Shown: positions 20,220 to 31,967 of the stretch, piece by piece | Layout of the letters: each line of letters opens with the position of its first letter | Position numbering within the stretch: position 1 is the stretch's first letter | Assembly: GCA_004835665.1 (NCBI GenBank) | Contig: RBKR01000009.1 | Coordinates: forward strand, 992,001 to 1,056,000 | Direction: 5' to 3' | Length of the DNA stretch: 64,000 bases | DNA from: Phoma sp. XZ068 | Lineage: Eukaryota > Ascomycota > Dothideomycetes > Pleosporales > Didymellaceae | The notes under the pieces: generated by a model | The model's database searches: none | What the model was told of the DNA's origin: nothing | Seen by the model: the letters and a program-made list of their open reading frames with translations, nothing else | Translations under genes and position numbers: made by a program

Positions 20220-21047
20220 CTAAGCAGTCGCTACAGCGCCGTCGCCTAGTACGCGTGCGACCAGAATGTAGGCTAAGATAGTGCCGAAGATGATCTTCCA
20301 CTTGTTCCTGCTGAGATAGCCCTGGCCGGCTTCCCTCGCAATCTGCGCGTCCTGCACAACTGTCGAGGCACTCCCGTTCGGCCTCCGCCGCAAACCAGCT
20401 ACTTCTGGCGGGCAGTGTGCTGGTGCGGGCTGCTGGGCCAGGCGCGGCAGCCCTGTGGTTGTGTCGATGTTCTTCTCCTTCATCCACTTGAGGTTCTCCT
20501 CGTCGACCTCGGGCCACTCCAGCCGGAACTTGGCGCCGCCATCACCGGCCTTGATACCACCGATTCCGCGAGAGTTTGCGCTCGGTGTGCTCGTCTGCTT
20601 GGATCCGCCGCCGGTGCTGTTCCACCAGCGGGTGCGCTGGGCAAACAATTTGCGCTCGTGCTCGCTGGCGCGCACGCTACCGGTTGTCATCTCCTCGCTG
20701 GTCATGAAGCTCAGCAGGCCTGTGAGGATGGTGCTGACTTCCCATGCCGGGTTGAAGCTCTTGGGGTGGAAGTCGGATATGCTGAGGCACAGGCGTGTGC
20801 TGGGCTGGAATCGGCCGGAGGGCGTGTGCATGCGGATGGCTGGAGGCGCAAAGGGGTAGTCGGGCGGGAACATGAGGGTCCCCCAGTACTGGCCGCCCTC
20901 GTACGGGGTCTCGGGCGGGCCGGTGAGGATGTAGTGCCACTCGAGGATGTTCTTCTCGGAAGGATGGGCGACGATGTAGGGTGGTGGCGACTTGGCGATG
21001 GTGGCGTACTCCTTGGTGAGGCGCTTGGTTGCTGCTGGTGTCGCCAT
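20220..21047 (-). CDS. ubc6: Ubiquitin-conjugating enzyme E2 6 (ER tail-anchored)
   Basis: Ubc6 is the ER-membrane E2 that works with Doa10-type ligases in ER-associated degradation. The UBC fold covers about residues 5-150 of this 275-residue single-exon protein. The catalytic cysteine is C87, in TRLCLSISDFHPKSFNPAW, the position used in yeast Ubc6. A Ser/Gly-rich linker follows. A C-terminal hydrophobic segment (about residues 254-271, WKIIFGTILAYILVARVLG) is the tail anchor with a very short lumenal end. The HPN motif of most E2s is absent, as is usual for the Ubc6 class. It is head-to-head with sam50. Confidence 0.93.
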   Translation of the reverse strand: MATPAATKRLTKEYATIAKSPPPYIVAHPSEKNILEWHYILTGPPETPYEGGQYWGTLMFPPDYPFAPPAIRMHTPSGRFQPSTRLCLSISDFHPKSFNPAWEVSTILTGLLSFMTSEEMTTGSVRASEHERKLFAQRTRWWNSTGGGSKQTSTPSANSRGIGGIKAGDGGAKFRLEWPEVDEENLKWMKEKNIDTTTGLPRLAQQPAPAHCPPEVAGLRRRPNGSASTVVQDAQIAREAGQGYLSRNKWKIIFGTILAYILVARVLGDGAVATA

Positions 21048-21443
21048 GGTGTGTGTAGTGAGGTGTGTATGAAGTGGTGTACGTGGGTCGTCTCTATAGT
21101 GGTGACGTTGTGGCGAGGCAGAAGGTAAAACGAAACAAAGAGGGTATCAAGCAAACAGGGCCGAGGAATATGGAATATGAAAGAAGACGCAGGCAAATGC
21201 AAAGTGGGGGTCCAAAAGGGTCCTCTGCGGTTCCACGGTTGGGTGAAGTGAAAGAGCAATGATTACAAGTGTGAAGTGGAGAGGAAGGCGCAGTGGAGAG
21301 CGGAGTCCAGGCTGACACAGACCCGCAGCGCATCCCTGCAGGTCCGCTCGAGCCGCTCAAGACAATGCGGCCCGTGCGCGATGATGGAGGGCGTCAATCT
21401 TCAGAATTTCGCCAAGACCGAGCTGCCACTCGCAACCGCTCTG
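21048..21443. promoter_or_regulatory. Divergent promoter region (ubc6 / sam50)
   Basis: This is a 0.4-kb interval between the two divergent start codons. No operator was recognised. If sam50 starts at the in-frame ATG near 21380 rather than at 21444, the region is slightly shorter. Confidence 0.5.
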
Positions 21444-23066
21444 ATGGCGTCGCCAATTGAAGACGATGTAGGGCAGCAGTGAAGGCAGACGAGCATGTCA
21501 CATGACTAACGGCACCCAGGTCTTCGCCAGGCTCAAGAACAAGACCGATGCGGCCGAGCTGCAGCGCCAGCAAGAGGAGCTCAACACGCGCCTGTTCGCA
21601 CAGCATCAGAAGTCGCAGGAGCGCCTGGCCGAGCTGGTATGGACAGTCAATTGCGCTGCGTGGAGCCGCAGCTAATGCCTGCACAGGTCGAAGACAACAC
21701 CTCGCTCCCCGTGACCATCTCGTCGGTCCGCATCCTCCACGCCAACCGCACGCGCCGCGGCTTCCTCGAGAAGGTCGTCAACCCCATCCTGAGCGCCCAC
21801 CGCGACGACTCGTACACACTTGAGGAGGCGCTGAAGGAAATCGGCACCGCCACCGACAAGCTGAACCGCTTCGGCATCTTCAAGTCGCCCATCTCCGTCT
21901 TCCTCGACCGCCCCGACCCCACGAACGCCTCGTCGTCGCCCACCGATGTTGATGTCTATATCTCGGCCCATGAGCGCGGCAACTACACCATCAAGACCGG
22001 TACTGAAGCAGGAGCTTCCGAGGCAGACGCCTATGTCAACGCCGAGCTGAGGAACCTGTTCGGCGGCGCTGAGACGCTCAATGCACATGGATCGCTGGGC
22101 ACCCGCACACGCTCTGCCTATTCGCTCGCCTTCGATACGCCCATCCTCAGCAACCCCGACTTCAAGTGGCAGGCCAATGGCTTCGCCAGCTCCGTGCTGA
22201 AGAGCTGGGCGAGCCACGAGGAGGCCCAGAAGGGCGGCAGCACCAAGCTCCTCTGGCGCTCCAAGACTGGCCACGAGCACGCTCTGGGCTACTCGGGCAT
22301 CTGGCGACAGGTCACCTCTCTCGCCGAGAACGCCTCCCCTACCGTCCGCGCCGACGCAGGCGACTCGTTCAAGTCCAGCATCACCCACACCTGGACTAAC
22401 GACAAGCGCGACTACCCCCTCCTCCCCTCCAGCGGCTACCTGATGAAGACCGTCTCCGAGCTCGCCGGCTTCTCCGTCCTCGGCGGTGACGTCTCACACT
22501 TCAAGACCGAAGCCGAGTCGCAAGTCGCTCTTCCCTTTGGCAACACCGGCATCACCCTGACCGCCGGCCTGCGCGGCGGCCTGCTCTACCCTCTCGCCCG
22601 AGGGAGCTCCAACCCGCAAGCCTCACGCATAAACGACCGCTTCCAGCTCGGCGGCCCCAACAGCGTGCGCGGTTTCCGCCTCGGCGGTCTCGGGCCCCAC
22701 GACGGCGCCGATGCCGTTGGCGGCGACGTCTTCGCTGCTGGCGGCGCCTCGCTACTCCTCCCTGTCCCCCGCGTGGGCAAGGAGACACCGCTGCGTCTGC
22801 AGGCCTTCATCAACGGCGGCAGACTGCTTGCGCTCAAGGGCGCCAAGTCCGAAGACGGCTCTTTCGCTGGCGATGCTCGCGAGACCCTGAAGAAGACGCT
22901 GCGCGATTTGAAGGAGGAGCTGCCCACTGCCGCTGCCGGTGTTGGCCTCGTCTACGCACACCCCATTGCCCGCTTTGAGATCAACTTCAGCCTGCCCCTG
23001 GTTATGCGCAAGGAGGAGCAGGGGCGGAAGGGCCTGAGCTTTGGCGTGGGCATTGAGTTTTTGTAG
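21444..23066 (+). CDS. sam50: Mitochondrial outer membrane assembly protein Sam50/Tob55
   Basis: Sam50 is the Omp85-family core of the SAM/TOB complex that inserts beta-barrel proteins into the mitochondrial outer membrane. Exons: 21444-21467 (a 24-nt first exon, MASPIEDD), 21520-21636, and 21687-23066. Introns of 52 and 50 nt are both in phase 0, giving 506 residues. The N-terminal third contains a POTRA-like segment (VRILHANRTRRGFLEKVVNP onwards). The rest is a 16-strand-type barrel, with the conserved LGGPNSVRGFRLGGLGP loop (Omp85 VRGF/Y motif) and a C-terminal strand ending in FGVGIEFL. An upstream in-frame ATG at about 21380 would add 21 residues. MASP is preferred because it leads directly into the acidic leader seen in this family. 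Confidence 0.92.
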
Positions 23067-23264
23067 TCTTGAAGACGTGGATGCTAAGTGTAGATATGAA
23101 GTGTACTAGTAATAGACAGCTCATGCAAGATTCTTCTTTTTAATTACATCCTCGTCTCTCTATGCATACATCTACCCCCCAGTCTCAATGCTAACCATAT
23201 AGTACACTATCTCCCACTCTTGTTCACTTCCTTAGCTATCCATCCACAGCATCTACCATCACAT

Positions 23265-23453
23265 TCAACTGTCCATCCAAAACTTCCGCCACCAAACCGT
23301 CTCCGCGTCCAAAAACCACGGACTCGCACCCCCAACCAGCTCCTCAGGCGACACCATCTTCCGCGCCTCCATGTAGCCCAGCGCCATGACGAATGTGTCG
23401 CAGATGGTTAGGCTGGTGCGCGCAAACACGCTGTGCGATAGTGTGTGTGGCAT
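23265..23453 (-). CDS. Possible small protein of 62 residues
   Basis: This short ORF has protein-like composition (TLSHSVFARTSLTICDTFVMA, then a charged stretch, then a Trp-rich end TVWWRKFWMDS). Its codons end mostly in G or C, like neighbouring genes. A TATA-like TTTATAAAAC lies on the same strand at about 23520-23531, roughly 70-80 nt upstream. No domain recognised. It may be a real micro-protein gene; the chance-ORF alternative remains open. Confidence 0.4.
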   Translation of the reverse strand: MPHTLSHSVFARTSLTICDTFVMALGYMEARKMVSPEELVGGASPWFLDAETVWWRKFWMDS

Positions 23454-26040
23454 GGCATGGGTGGTGGGTGTGTGTTGGGGTCGTCATGGATGAGGACGTT
23501 TGATAGAGGGTGAGAGTGGGGTTTTATAAACCCCCTGGTTGGGCTGGCGGTGACACAGATGCGGGCGAGTGCGTGGGTGGATCAGCGGGTGGTCGCAATG
23601 AGCTTAAGAAGGCGACATGCTTGCTGAATTGTTATGAAGAGAGCGAGAGTGATAACGTCGTCCCAGGCGTATTGGTGATATGGAGCTGGTATTCGAGAGC
23701 CGCAGATCCACTGCTCTTGTATCACAGTTCGCGAAGGCACATCACATGGCAGCTCCAAATGGACAGGCTCATGCAGGGTCTGAGCTAAGCTGATTGCCAT
23801 CCCAGTCGCTCAGGAGAACGACCCCATGTGCTAGATGTCGTGCGACGTGTATGCAGACATGGTGAAATATGGGTGGAGCTGTTGTGAGTCTAGATGTGAT
23901 GACTGCGGCGATTGGGAGGAGCTGTGACTAGCGCGGTGTCGTGGGTAGCGAGTGAGAAGGCAGCACGGAAATGCTTGCCAACAGGAACAGGAGAGGAGAG
24001 TTATAGCTGGATGGTCATGTGTGGCGTGACTGGAGACGCTTGAGAAGGATGTGGCGATTCTACATTGATGCAGTACTTGAAGTCCGTTTACCCACATAAA
24101 CAGCACATTCCTATTCAAGAAGGTATCTTCTGGGGTTGAACTTGCAAACCGTGCGTATTGGCGTCTTGACATACCTGACAGATTGCTTGCACGAGCAAGG
24201 GTGTAGTCTTGGGGTTGCTTGTTACCCGGATCGGCGAGAAAGTGCGAGATGTACCTGCCTTGGTGACCGAGCGTGGAGCAGGCCCTGTGTACATATACCA
24301 GATGCCTGCTCTTCTGGTCTTTATCTTAACTTTTTCCCGTTCTTGTAAGTGCAGATTGAATTGGTCGCGGTGAGATCAGATTTGGGTTGCTTCTAGGCCT
24401 GTGAGTGTCTTGAGTTGCTCAGGAATGCTTCTAGACCGGTGAAGGTAAGTTTGGTATACTACAGTGTGTCAAAGCTGAGGTGCTGTACCAGATCAACACG
24501 CATGAACCTTGACGCTTGTTGTCGCCCAACACGATGTGGTGTGTCCTGTATCCTGAGCTGCACAAATGCTTTGTTGCTGGATTACACTGTACGTGTTGAG
24601 AGTCCGCTCGCCCTTGCAGCTAGGACTATTGAGACAATGTCGAGCTATTGCCTGGTTGATGCATCTATATCGCTTCCGAAATATACCACGATTGGTCGCA
24701 GCATGCAGTTCGTGTTTTGGTCGAGCCTAGGTTGAGGCCACATGCACCTTGCTGGACAGGGCGAACTGTATCTGATGCAACCTATGCACACCATCCTATT
24801 CGATCAACTCTTCCGCCTTTTCGGAACGGTAGGAAACCTCCTTTGGTTGTCTGTGGCTTCGTAGCATTCGCGCCATCAAGATCTCGACTTCAACACGGCG
24901 TTTGCCTTCCCAACACTGCTGTCGCTTATGAGAGCCATGTCGGCTGCTATTCCCAAAGAAGGGCTCGATGCGCTCGCTCAATTCTGGAAGGTCAAAAGCC
25001 ACCACGTCTTGGTGGCTGGGCAAAGTCAGCATGTTGCTGCAGCAAGATGCGCCGAAAGCTTGGGGGGTTCTCTTATGGAAGGCCACTAACCGCATATGCA
25101 CAAGATCGATCCCGCGTGGTCCAACGCCTCTGCCGCTGATCGCTACCTTTTTCAACGTCCGGAACGCCTAACCGTAGCACACCGTAACACCACGTCCTGG
25201 AACCCGCTTGAGCATTGCGACCACATGTACTAGTAACACAAACTCAGGGTCCTAGCTGAGCGCCTGGGGCCCAACAAGCGGGGTCACAAAATATCGTTGC
25301 TTTCACCTGGATCAAGCTTGAAGGAGCCTCAATCACCTTCAAGAGCTGGGATTAATTCTTGGAAACCGCCGAGTGCCCAGACAGTTGGTGCGCTTCAAGA
25401 CGCAGCTTCGGTGTATCATTGATGTTGGACTGTGCCAATCTGCTCTCTCACTCTCGGAAGAAATATAAGCCTCGCGTGATGTGGTATCAGGTCCGCGTCC
25501 AATCTGGCAAGCGGCTTTTAGGCGGTCAAGTCAAATGAGAGATCCTTCCAGCCAGCCGTGTTGGAATGAAGGAGGATATAGCGATCAGCAAAATGTCAAT
25601 CAACGGCAGGTCACATCCATACTTCACACCTGGGCATTCGAGCAGCATGACAGTGCGAGTGCATTACCGGTGGACGATGTTACAATGTCTCTGCTGAGAC
25701 ATAACCATTGGAGGATAGTTATGCAGCTTCCTTGCACTACCCCAGGATCACGAACCCGGTTCTCACTCGACAAACGCTTATTTGCGGGGCCTGCAGCCTG
25801 GCGCAAACGCCTTCTTGCAGGGGTCAGTAGTGAGGTTGCTCGGAGAGCTCAACGGTGACTGGAAGAAGGTGAAGGCTCGTCATAGGTGCACAAGCCTCTA
25901 CGAGCAAAGGATCCCAGGTAAAATCACGCGCATGGCAAGACCCCTCCCTCTATAAAAGCTCCGCCAACCCCAGCTTGATTGAGCAACCGTACCTCACCCC
26001 GCTGTGTTTCTCCATCCAACCCATACCACTAGTTGGCAGG
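23454..26040. other. 2.6-kb gene-free stretch; hexose transporter promoter at its right end
   Basis: ORFs up to 140 codons occur on both strands, but none has recognisable protein features, so I call no gene. The right end contains a clear TATAAAA at 25951-25957, about 85 bp before the transporter ATG at 26041. A GC-containing leader follows it. Confidence 0.5.
25951..25957 (+). promoter_or_regulatory. TATA box of the hexose transporter gene
   Basis: TATAAAA sits in a C/T-rich context, about 85 bp upstream of the transporter start codon. Position and context fit a core promoter element. Confidence 0.6.
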
Positions 26041-27955
26041 ATGAAGACATTCTACAACGTCTACGCCATTTGCGGCTTTGCCGCCATTGGCGGTGGACTC
26101 TTTGGCTTCGATATCTCTTCCATGTCTGGCGTGCTTGGAACTCCAGCTTACAGCCGGTATTTTGGCCAGCCAGCTGGGACTCGCCAGGGTGGTATTGTAA
26201 GGGCGTCACCTTTCTCCAGCTTGAGAGCCTACTGACAGAAACTAGACCGCATCCATGCCTGCTGGTTCTCTCTTTGGCGCACTTTGTTCGTCCTTCATCG
26301 CTGACCGCCTGTCTCGTCGCACTGCCATCCAGATTGCCGCCATTATCTGGTGCGTCGGTGCCATCCTCCAGGCTGCCGCTAATGGGGTTGCTCTTCTGTG
26401 TGTTGGCCGTGTTGTTGGTGGCTTTGCTATCGGTATCTGTTCCGCCATCGTTCCTGTCTATCAGAGTGAGATTGCGCCCAAGGAGATTCGAGGTCGCGTT
26501 GTCTCCCTGCAGCAATGGGCTATCACTTGGGGTATCCTCATCCAGTACTTCATCCAATACGGCTCCTCCTTCTACGACGGTGGCGTTGACAACGAGCTCC
26601 AAGGCACAGCTGCCTTCCGTATCCCATGGGGTATCCAAGCAGTCCCTGGTGCCATCCTATTCTTCGGCCTTTTCTTCTTCCCTCGCTCTCCACGTTGGCT
26701 CGCCTCTAAGGATCGTTGGGAGGAAGCTCTTGAGGTACTCGCCAACCTTCACGGCGCCGGCGATGTCAACCACCCCAAAGTCCTTGCCGAATACAAGGAG
26801 ATTGAGGAGGCTCTCCGCTTTGAGCGCGAGGAAGCTGCCACCAGTTTTGCTGCACTGGTAAAGCCTCGTATCCTCAAGCGTGTCATCCTTGGAATGTCTA
26901 TTCAGATGTGGTCTCAGGTACCCTCCCCTCTCTCCTCTCCTTCTCCCTTCTCTTCACACTTCACACTTCACGATCCACGCTTCAAACCTCTCTTCACTCT
27001 TCACTCGTCATCTTGCACTTTCCCATATCCCCTCCGTCATCCTCCATCCTCCATCCTCTCTTTTCTCTCCTCTATTGATCTATAGATAGCTAACTGCTGT
27101 AGCTCTGCGGAATGAACATAATGATGTACTACATCGTATTTATTATGCGAGGCGCTGGCATTGCAGATGAGCTCCTTACCTCGTCAATTCAGTACATAAT
27201 CAACGTTGCAATGACTTTACCGGCTATTTTGTACCTCGACAAGTTCGGGCGTCGTCCAGCGCTCCTCGTGGGTAGTTTCCTGATGATGACCTGGCTTTTT
27301 ACAACCGGAGCTCTGCAGGCGTCCTACGGTATTCCCAACCCTGATAAGACCGACAAAGACATCTCCTGGGTCGTTCCTAAGGAGCACAGTAGCGTCTCAA
27401 AGGCGATTGTGGCTTGCTCCTACCTCTTCGTCGCCTCTTTTGCCACTACCTGGGGACCCGTCAGCTGGACATACCCCTCAGAAATTTTCCCGGCAAAGGT
27501 GCGCGCGAAGGCTGTCTCTCTCGCTACAGGTATGTAATCCGCCCAAACGAGCAGACGTATTCGGCTAATGACTTCAAGCCTCGAACTGGACTTGGAACTG
27601 CATCCTGGCTTTTGCCGTTCCTCCTCTCCTTTGGAGCATAAACTGGAAGATGTACATGGTGAGCTCCATCTCATAAAATCCTTCTGCAGCAAGTAGCTAA
27701 CGGAAAATCCAGATCTTCGGCACCTTCAACGGCCTTGCCCTCATCCATATGTTCCTGGCAGCACCTGAGACCAAGGGCAAGACACTCGAGGAGATGGACA
27801 GTGTCTTTGACAGCGGCATTCCTGCATGGAGGGCTGGCAAGATCGAGTCGCGCCTTGACCAGCTCCAGCGCGATATCGAGGCTGGTGACGTCAAGGTCGC
27901 AACCAACAAGGGCCCCGGCCAAGTTGAGAATGTCTCTCAAGAACCCAAGGTGTAG
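26041..27955 (+). CDS. MFS hexose (glucose) transporter
   Basis: This is a plasma-membrane sugar transporter of the major facilitator superfamily. Five exons: 26041-26196, 26246-26917, 27103-27529, 27579-27658, 27713-27955. All phases agree and give 525 residues with about 12 membrane segments. Family motifs: GGLFGFDISSMSGVL in TM1, DRLSRR after TM2, GRVVGGFAIGICSAIVPVYQSEIAP, IPWGIQAVPG and PRSPRWL at the central loop. In the second half there are DKFGRRPALL, GPVSWTYPSEIFPAKVR and PETKGKTLEEMD at the end. The third exon is preceded by an unusually long (185 nt), CT-rich intron; the others are 49-54 nt. Substrate is inferred as hexose from these signatures; affinity cannot be told. Confidence 0.92.
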
Positions 27956-28853
27956 TTGTGATGTGGGCACTAGAAACGAAGCCGCTGGTAGTCAGGAATA
28001 TTGGTTCTCTACAGCTACCAGGCTGCGCAGAAAGATTGCTTGCACGCCTTACGACAGTCTCATGAATGCGATGCTTATAGCCGAAATGGGTCCTCACGAC
28101 CATGGTAGCAAAATCCAAGTACCGAATTCTGAAACTCATTCGTTTCCCATCTCTAGTAACCCCGCTTGTGCGGAGACAGCGTGATTTTGATGTAATGATA
28201 GTGAACGATAATGAAAAGATAGTGCTTTGAATATTGCATACCTTTACAATATTCTTACGATCTAAGCAAAATAGAGAAATCAGTAAGGACTGGAGGCAGC
28301 CCGGGGTGAGTCATGGCGCAGTCTGATCCTCAGGAGTCGGCCGACCTGTACAATGTACATAGTTCATGCAGGCAAGGGCAAATGCGGAGACACACTAAAA
28401 TTGTACGGAAAGGGCGAGGCGATTGCGCGGCTGACAAGCTTTGACGAGTGTTGTGTAAGTCGCAATCGCCCAATGAGACCTGCCGGTTTTGCCACCCAGA
28501 TCCGCTTTCATTTCTAGGGTTTCGTACGCGAACCTTTCAATGCGACACCGGGTGAAAAGTCGCTTCAACCTTTCTTATCTTCAATCCATCAAATGGGCAT
28601 TTGTAACTCTAATAGTGATGATCAGTAGGGCAGTGCCCTTTACTGAGCTTACTCCTACATCATTTACGCTTTCTCACTTCGCCGCCTGTACATTTCCGCG
28701 GTTCACGGATTAACTGCCGATGTCTTTTACTTTTCCACGACTTGCACCATCTTGCAACACGCCATACGTCAGCAAAAGCCATAGCAATACCAGTACTTCC
28801 TCGGCCATCTGTTAATGCGCAACAGCGCCATTGATGCAAGCAAAACAGCAATC
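27956..28853. other. Intergenic region upstream of the first tandem paralog
   Basis: A/T-richer sequence around 28190-28270 probably marks the transporter 3' UTR. No convincing ORF. The segment before 28854 should hold the next promoter. Confidence 0.45.
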
Positions 28854-30633
28854 ATGGACAGCTCCGGGATTACGTACGCCACGTCGAAAGACTGGGTCGA
28901 TATCATGAAGAACCGAAGTAAGGTGCGCATGCACGAGCTGATTGAACGCCTCGGGTTACGTGCAAAGTGGTCTTCCAACAAGCGGGGCAAGACCAATTTC
29001 GAATCTGCACTAGTCAGGGAGCTGGTGCAGGACATGGGTGATATCGTAGCCACGCTGCCAAAAGAGTCGGATGATCTCATGAAATGTCTCAGCGAGGAGA
29101 ACAGCTTGAAACCAGAGGTCGATGCTCTTCTGGACAAGCACGGGAGCAGGATATGGGGTCGCATTGGAGACCGGGAGCACTTGATCACTGCTAATGAGCC
29201 TGGCGTGGAAGAGGGCCTCTATCCACGTGATCTCTACTTTGAGAATGAAGAGGACAAACAACTGTAGGTTTTATCTTGAGCAGCTTCTTCTAAACTGGCG
29301 AGAACTGTACTGAGAAACATGGGCATCCGCTAACACGCTCCAGGATACACAAACTCCTTCATTGGTGGATAGGTCTCAAGGCATGCAATGTTATCTTGGC
29401 ACGTGAGCGCCTCGATCGCGAACGAAAGAAAAAAGAAGAGAATCGAAAAGCTAGAGCCGAAGCTGAGTTCAATGGGCAAAATGCAACTGGTGAGGGTAGC
29501 ACGCCTGCATCATTCGTCGCACTCGCGCCGAATTCAGTTTTCCAGACTGAAACAGCTTCACGTGGAAGTCCGATATCGTCTACTGCAATGCTGACACCTC
29601 CTGAACCAGGTGGAAGTCCGATCACTGGCCCTCGCGAGGGCCCCGGGTTTACATCTGTCAACGGTGGCGCGCCGAGCGAGAATGGCGTCCTCAGATCATC
29701 ATTACACAATGACCAGCAGCCCCATAAAGTTGTCGAAGGGGTGTGGGATAGGCTTGCAGCAAGAGAAGGAAACAGTTCGCAGCAGCCAAATGCTCCTTGG
29801 GCTGCAGTGAGTACGACTACGCCGCATACCGCAGACAGTAAGCTAGCCGTACAACAACAAATTGCGCAAGCAAATCAAGCAAATGTCGACAAACAGATAA
29901 GCGTCGAAGTTGCTAAGCTTGTTGCGAGTTTCCGCTCCGATGACGCGGCCCATGAAGACGTACCCCTAAACAGCGCCAGTATGCCCTATCGGGGATTAGA
30001 CTACGATAGCCTGCGAGCACTTCGATCCTTCATTTACAACGAAGACTGCAACGCACAATGGGATGAGGAAACGCTTCTCAATCGATTGGAGAAGATTTGG
30101 AGAGAAGGCGTTCGAGCTGACTATGACAAGATGGTCGAAAACATTCCGGTGTTCATCGCAAGGGAGCGAGCGATACTAACGTGGATCGAGCTTAGGAGGC
30201 ACCTCGCAGCGCTAGATCGTGCAGACAGACGTAAGTTTGCCTCATTTCTACAATTCACAATTGTCGCCGAATTACAAGGCCTGGTGGCCTCAATACTAAC
30301 CAATTGCTAGGTTGGAACTCCGAGGGTCAAAGCGCGCCTGAGATTGAGAGGCGTATCCAACAACACAGAACGCTCATGGGTGCCACCCAAACTATCATCG
30401 CAAATTTCGAAGACATCGGACAAGGGTTCGGTCTTGGCCACGGTCTCGTGGTTGATAGAGATGAGCTGCTTCGCCAAGCCTTTGTGGTTTTGGCGGGCGA
30501 GAAGTTCGCAGTGGAGATGCTCTGGAAGCCAATTGAATTCACGAGAGTTGTAAGCTGGCTAGGAGAAAGCGTGGAGCCCTTCCGCAAGATGGAAGAAGAA
30601 GAGGGCAGCGGTACTTTGTGGTATGTCGGGTAG
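28854..30633 (+). CDS. Unknown protein, paralog A of a tandem pair
   Basis: I do not recognise the family. Exons: 28854-29263, 29344-30230 and 30311-30633. Both introns are 80 nt, phases agree, and the product is 539 residues. An ATG at 28815 would add 13 residues. Layout: an N-terminal domain with the block IWGRIGDREHL, an aromatic segment HKLLHWWIGLKACNVI straight after intron 1, a charged KKKEENRKARAEAE coiled stretch, and a Ser/Pro/Thr-rich linker containing GPGFTSVN and NGVL. A helical C-terminal domain follows (LLNRLEKIWREGV, then VVDRDELLRQAFVVLAGEKFA). The next gene downstream repeats this layout and has its first intron at the same codon and phase, so the two are tandem duplicates. 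There is no signal peptide or membrane segment. Confidence 0.7.
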
Positions 30634-31967
30634 TGCAAAATGATGCACAGACAGGCTGTCAAAATATCGATGTACATATTACCGCTTTGAGTTTCGGCGT
30701 TCGGGGTACATGTCGATCACCAATGGGCCAACACTATCGGATTCGGGTAATCGGCCATACATGTTTCAGCTATCTCATATTGTTCCAGGATTGTGTAGGA
30801 TTGCGCTAGGCTCGTATCCCTAAGACCGTTTGGAAAACCTTTCGCAGCGTACGGCAAGGAACGCGACGCTACTTATGTACATCCCCCTGGTGAGGTATTG
30901 GTGTACATGTAAGCTCAGGATCCGTTGGGGGGTGGGCGGGATGATATTATGCTCGCTAAGTGTAGTATTGCCAAGTGCGGATGTCGTACGTCGCGTACCA
31001 CGTCAGTTAATATGACTAGTCCCGAGTCTATGCCTCGATCCTATTTTTACGTGTCGCATTGAAAGTACTTTCCGGGAGCACAGACCGGGATTACCACATT
31101 CAATACATGTGAGTCGCCTCACCTCACATTCTGCGGAGGGCAGGTAAGAGTGGCCAGCGGCGTGCTGGGACTCACACGATAGCCGGGTCAGAGTCGTAGC
31201 GAATGGGTCGGGACGACGTTATCCGATGTTACACCGACCTCTGGGATTAGCAATTCCAGGCCCTGAACGTATATGCGAGTAAAAACTCGAAGACGATACG
31301 AGCGCGTCATAGACGCAGTTGTGCATCACAAAAGCGCAGGAGCTGTGGTTATTCGCCGGTAGAGAGGCGACTATTGCTAAAGTGGAAGATCATTCGGAAA
31401 TTTTGGCCAAAGGCAGCATAACTCTTACACGTATCGACACAAATGTATGGTAGATGATTTATTTGTTGTTATGCTAAATAATCACAAGCGTCGTACACCA
31501 GAAAGCAAGGGCGCGCCGTAGCCCGTTATCCCCGCCCAATGAAAAAGGAGTGGTAGTATGATTACCCAAGGGGTGGCGGCGAGTCATACCGGTGGACGCG
31601 TACTCGACGGCATCGGCCAGAACTCGCTCGCTTCGTGGGTTTGTGTTCATCTGCTATCAGACCTGCGTGACTCTTGTTACTCATCCTTCTCACCTGACCG
31701 TGTAGCTCTTGCCAGGTCCCGCATAGAGTGCCGCATACAGTGTATGCGGAGATAGTACGACCGGTGTCTGAGACCGCACGAATCCGAACTTTGTTGCTGC
31801 CAAAAGAAAGGCCAACCCGACTAGTGGAACGTTTACGCTAACGAAACGAGGTGGAACTCCCCTTTACGTTACCGAGTCTCACTCCAACGCATCCACGTTT
31901 GGGCGTGCGCCATCTCCCCATCACTTTTCATCGTCACCTTTTTTTCTACCAGAGCTCATGCCTCACC
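30634..31967. other. 1.3-kb spacer between the tandem paralogs
   Basis: Only short ORFs. No repeat flanking the duplicated genes was recognised by eye. A pyrimidine-rich TTTTTTTCTACC leader precedes the ATG at 31968. Confidence 0.45.

Noticed and set aside
20415..21128. 237-codon plus-strand ORF opposite ubc6
   Set aside because: Antisense to an E2 enzyme with its catalytic cysteine in place.
21672..22388. 238-codon minus-strand ORF within sam50
   Set aside because: Antisense to the conserved beta-barrel sequence; Gly/Val-rich shadow.
24717..25139. 140-codon ORF in the gap before the hexose transporter
   Set aside because: Composition looks random (many Arg, Cys and Ser); no domain, signal peptide or promoter support.
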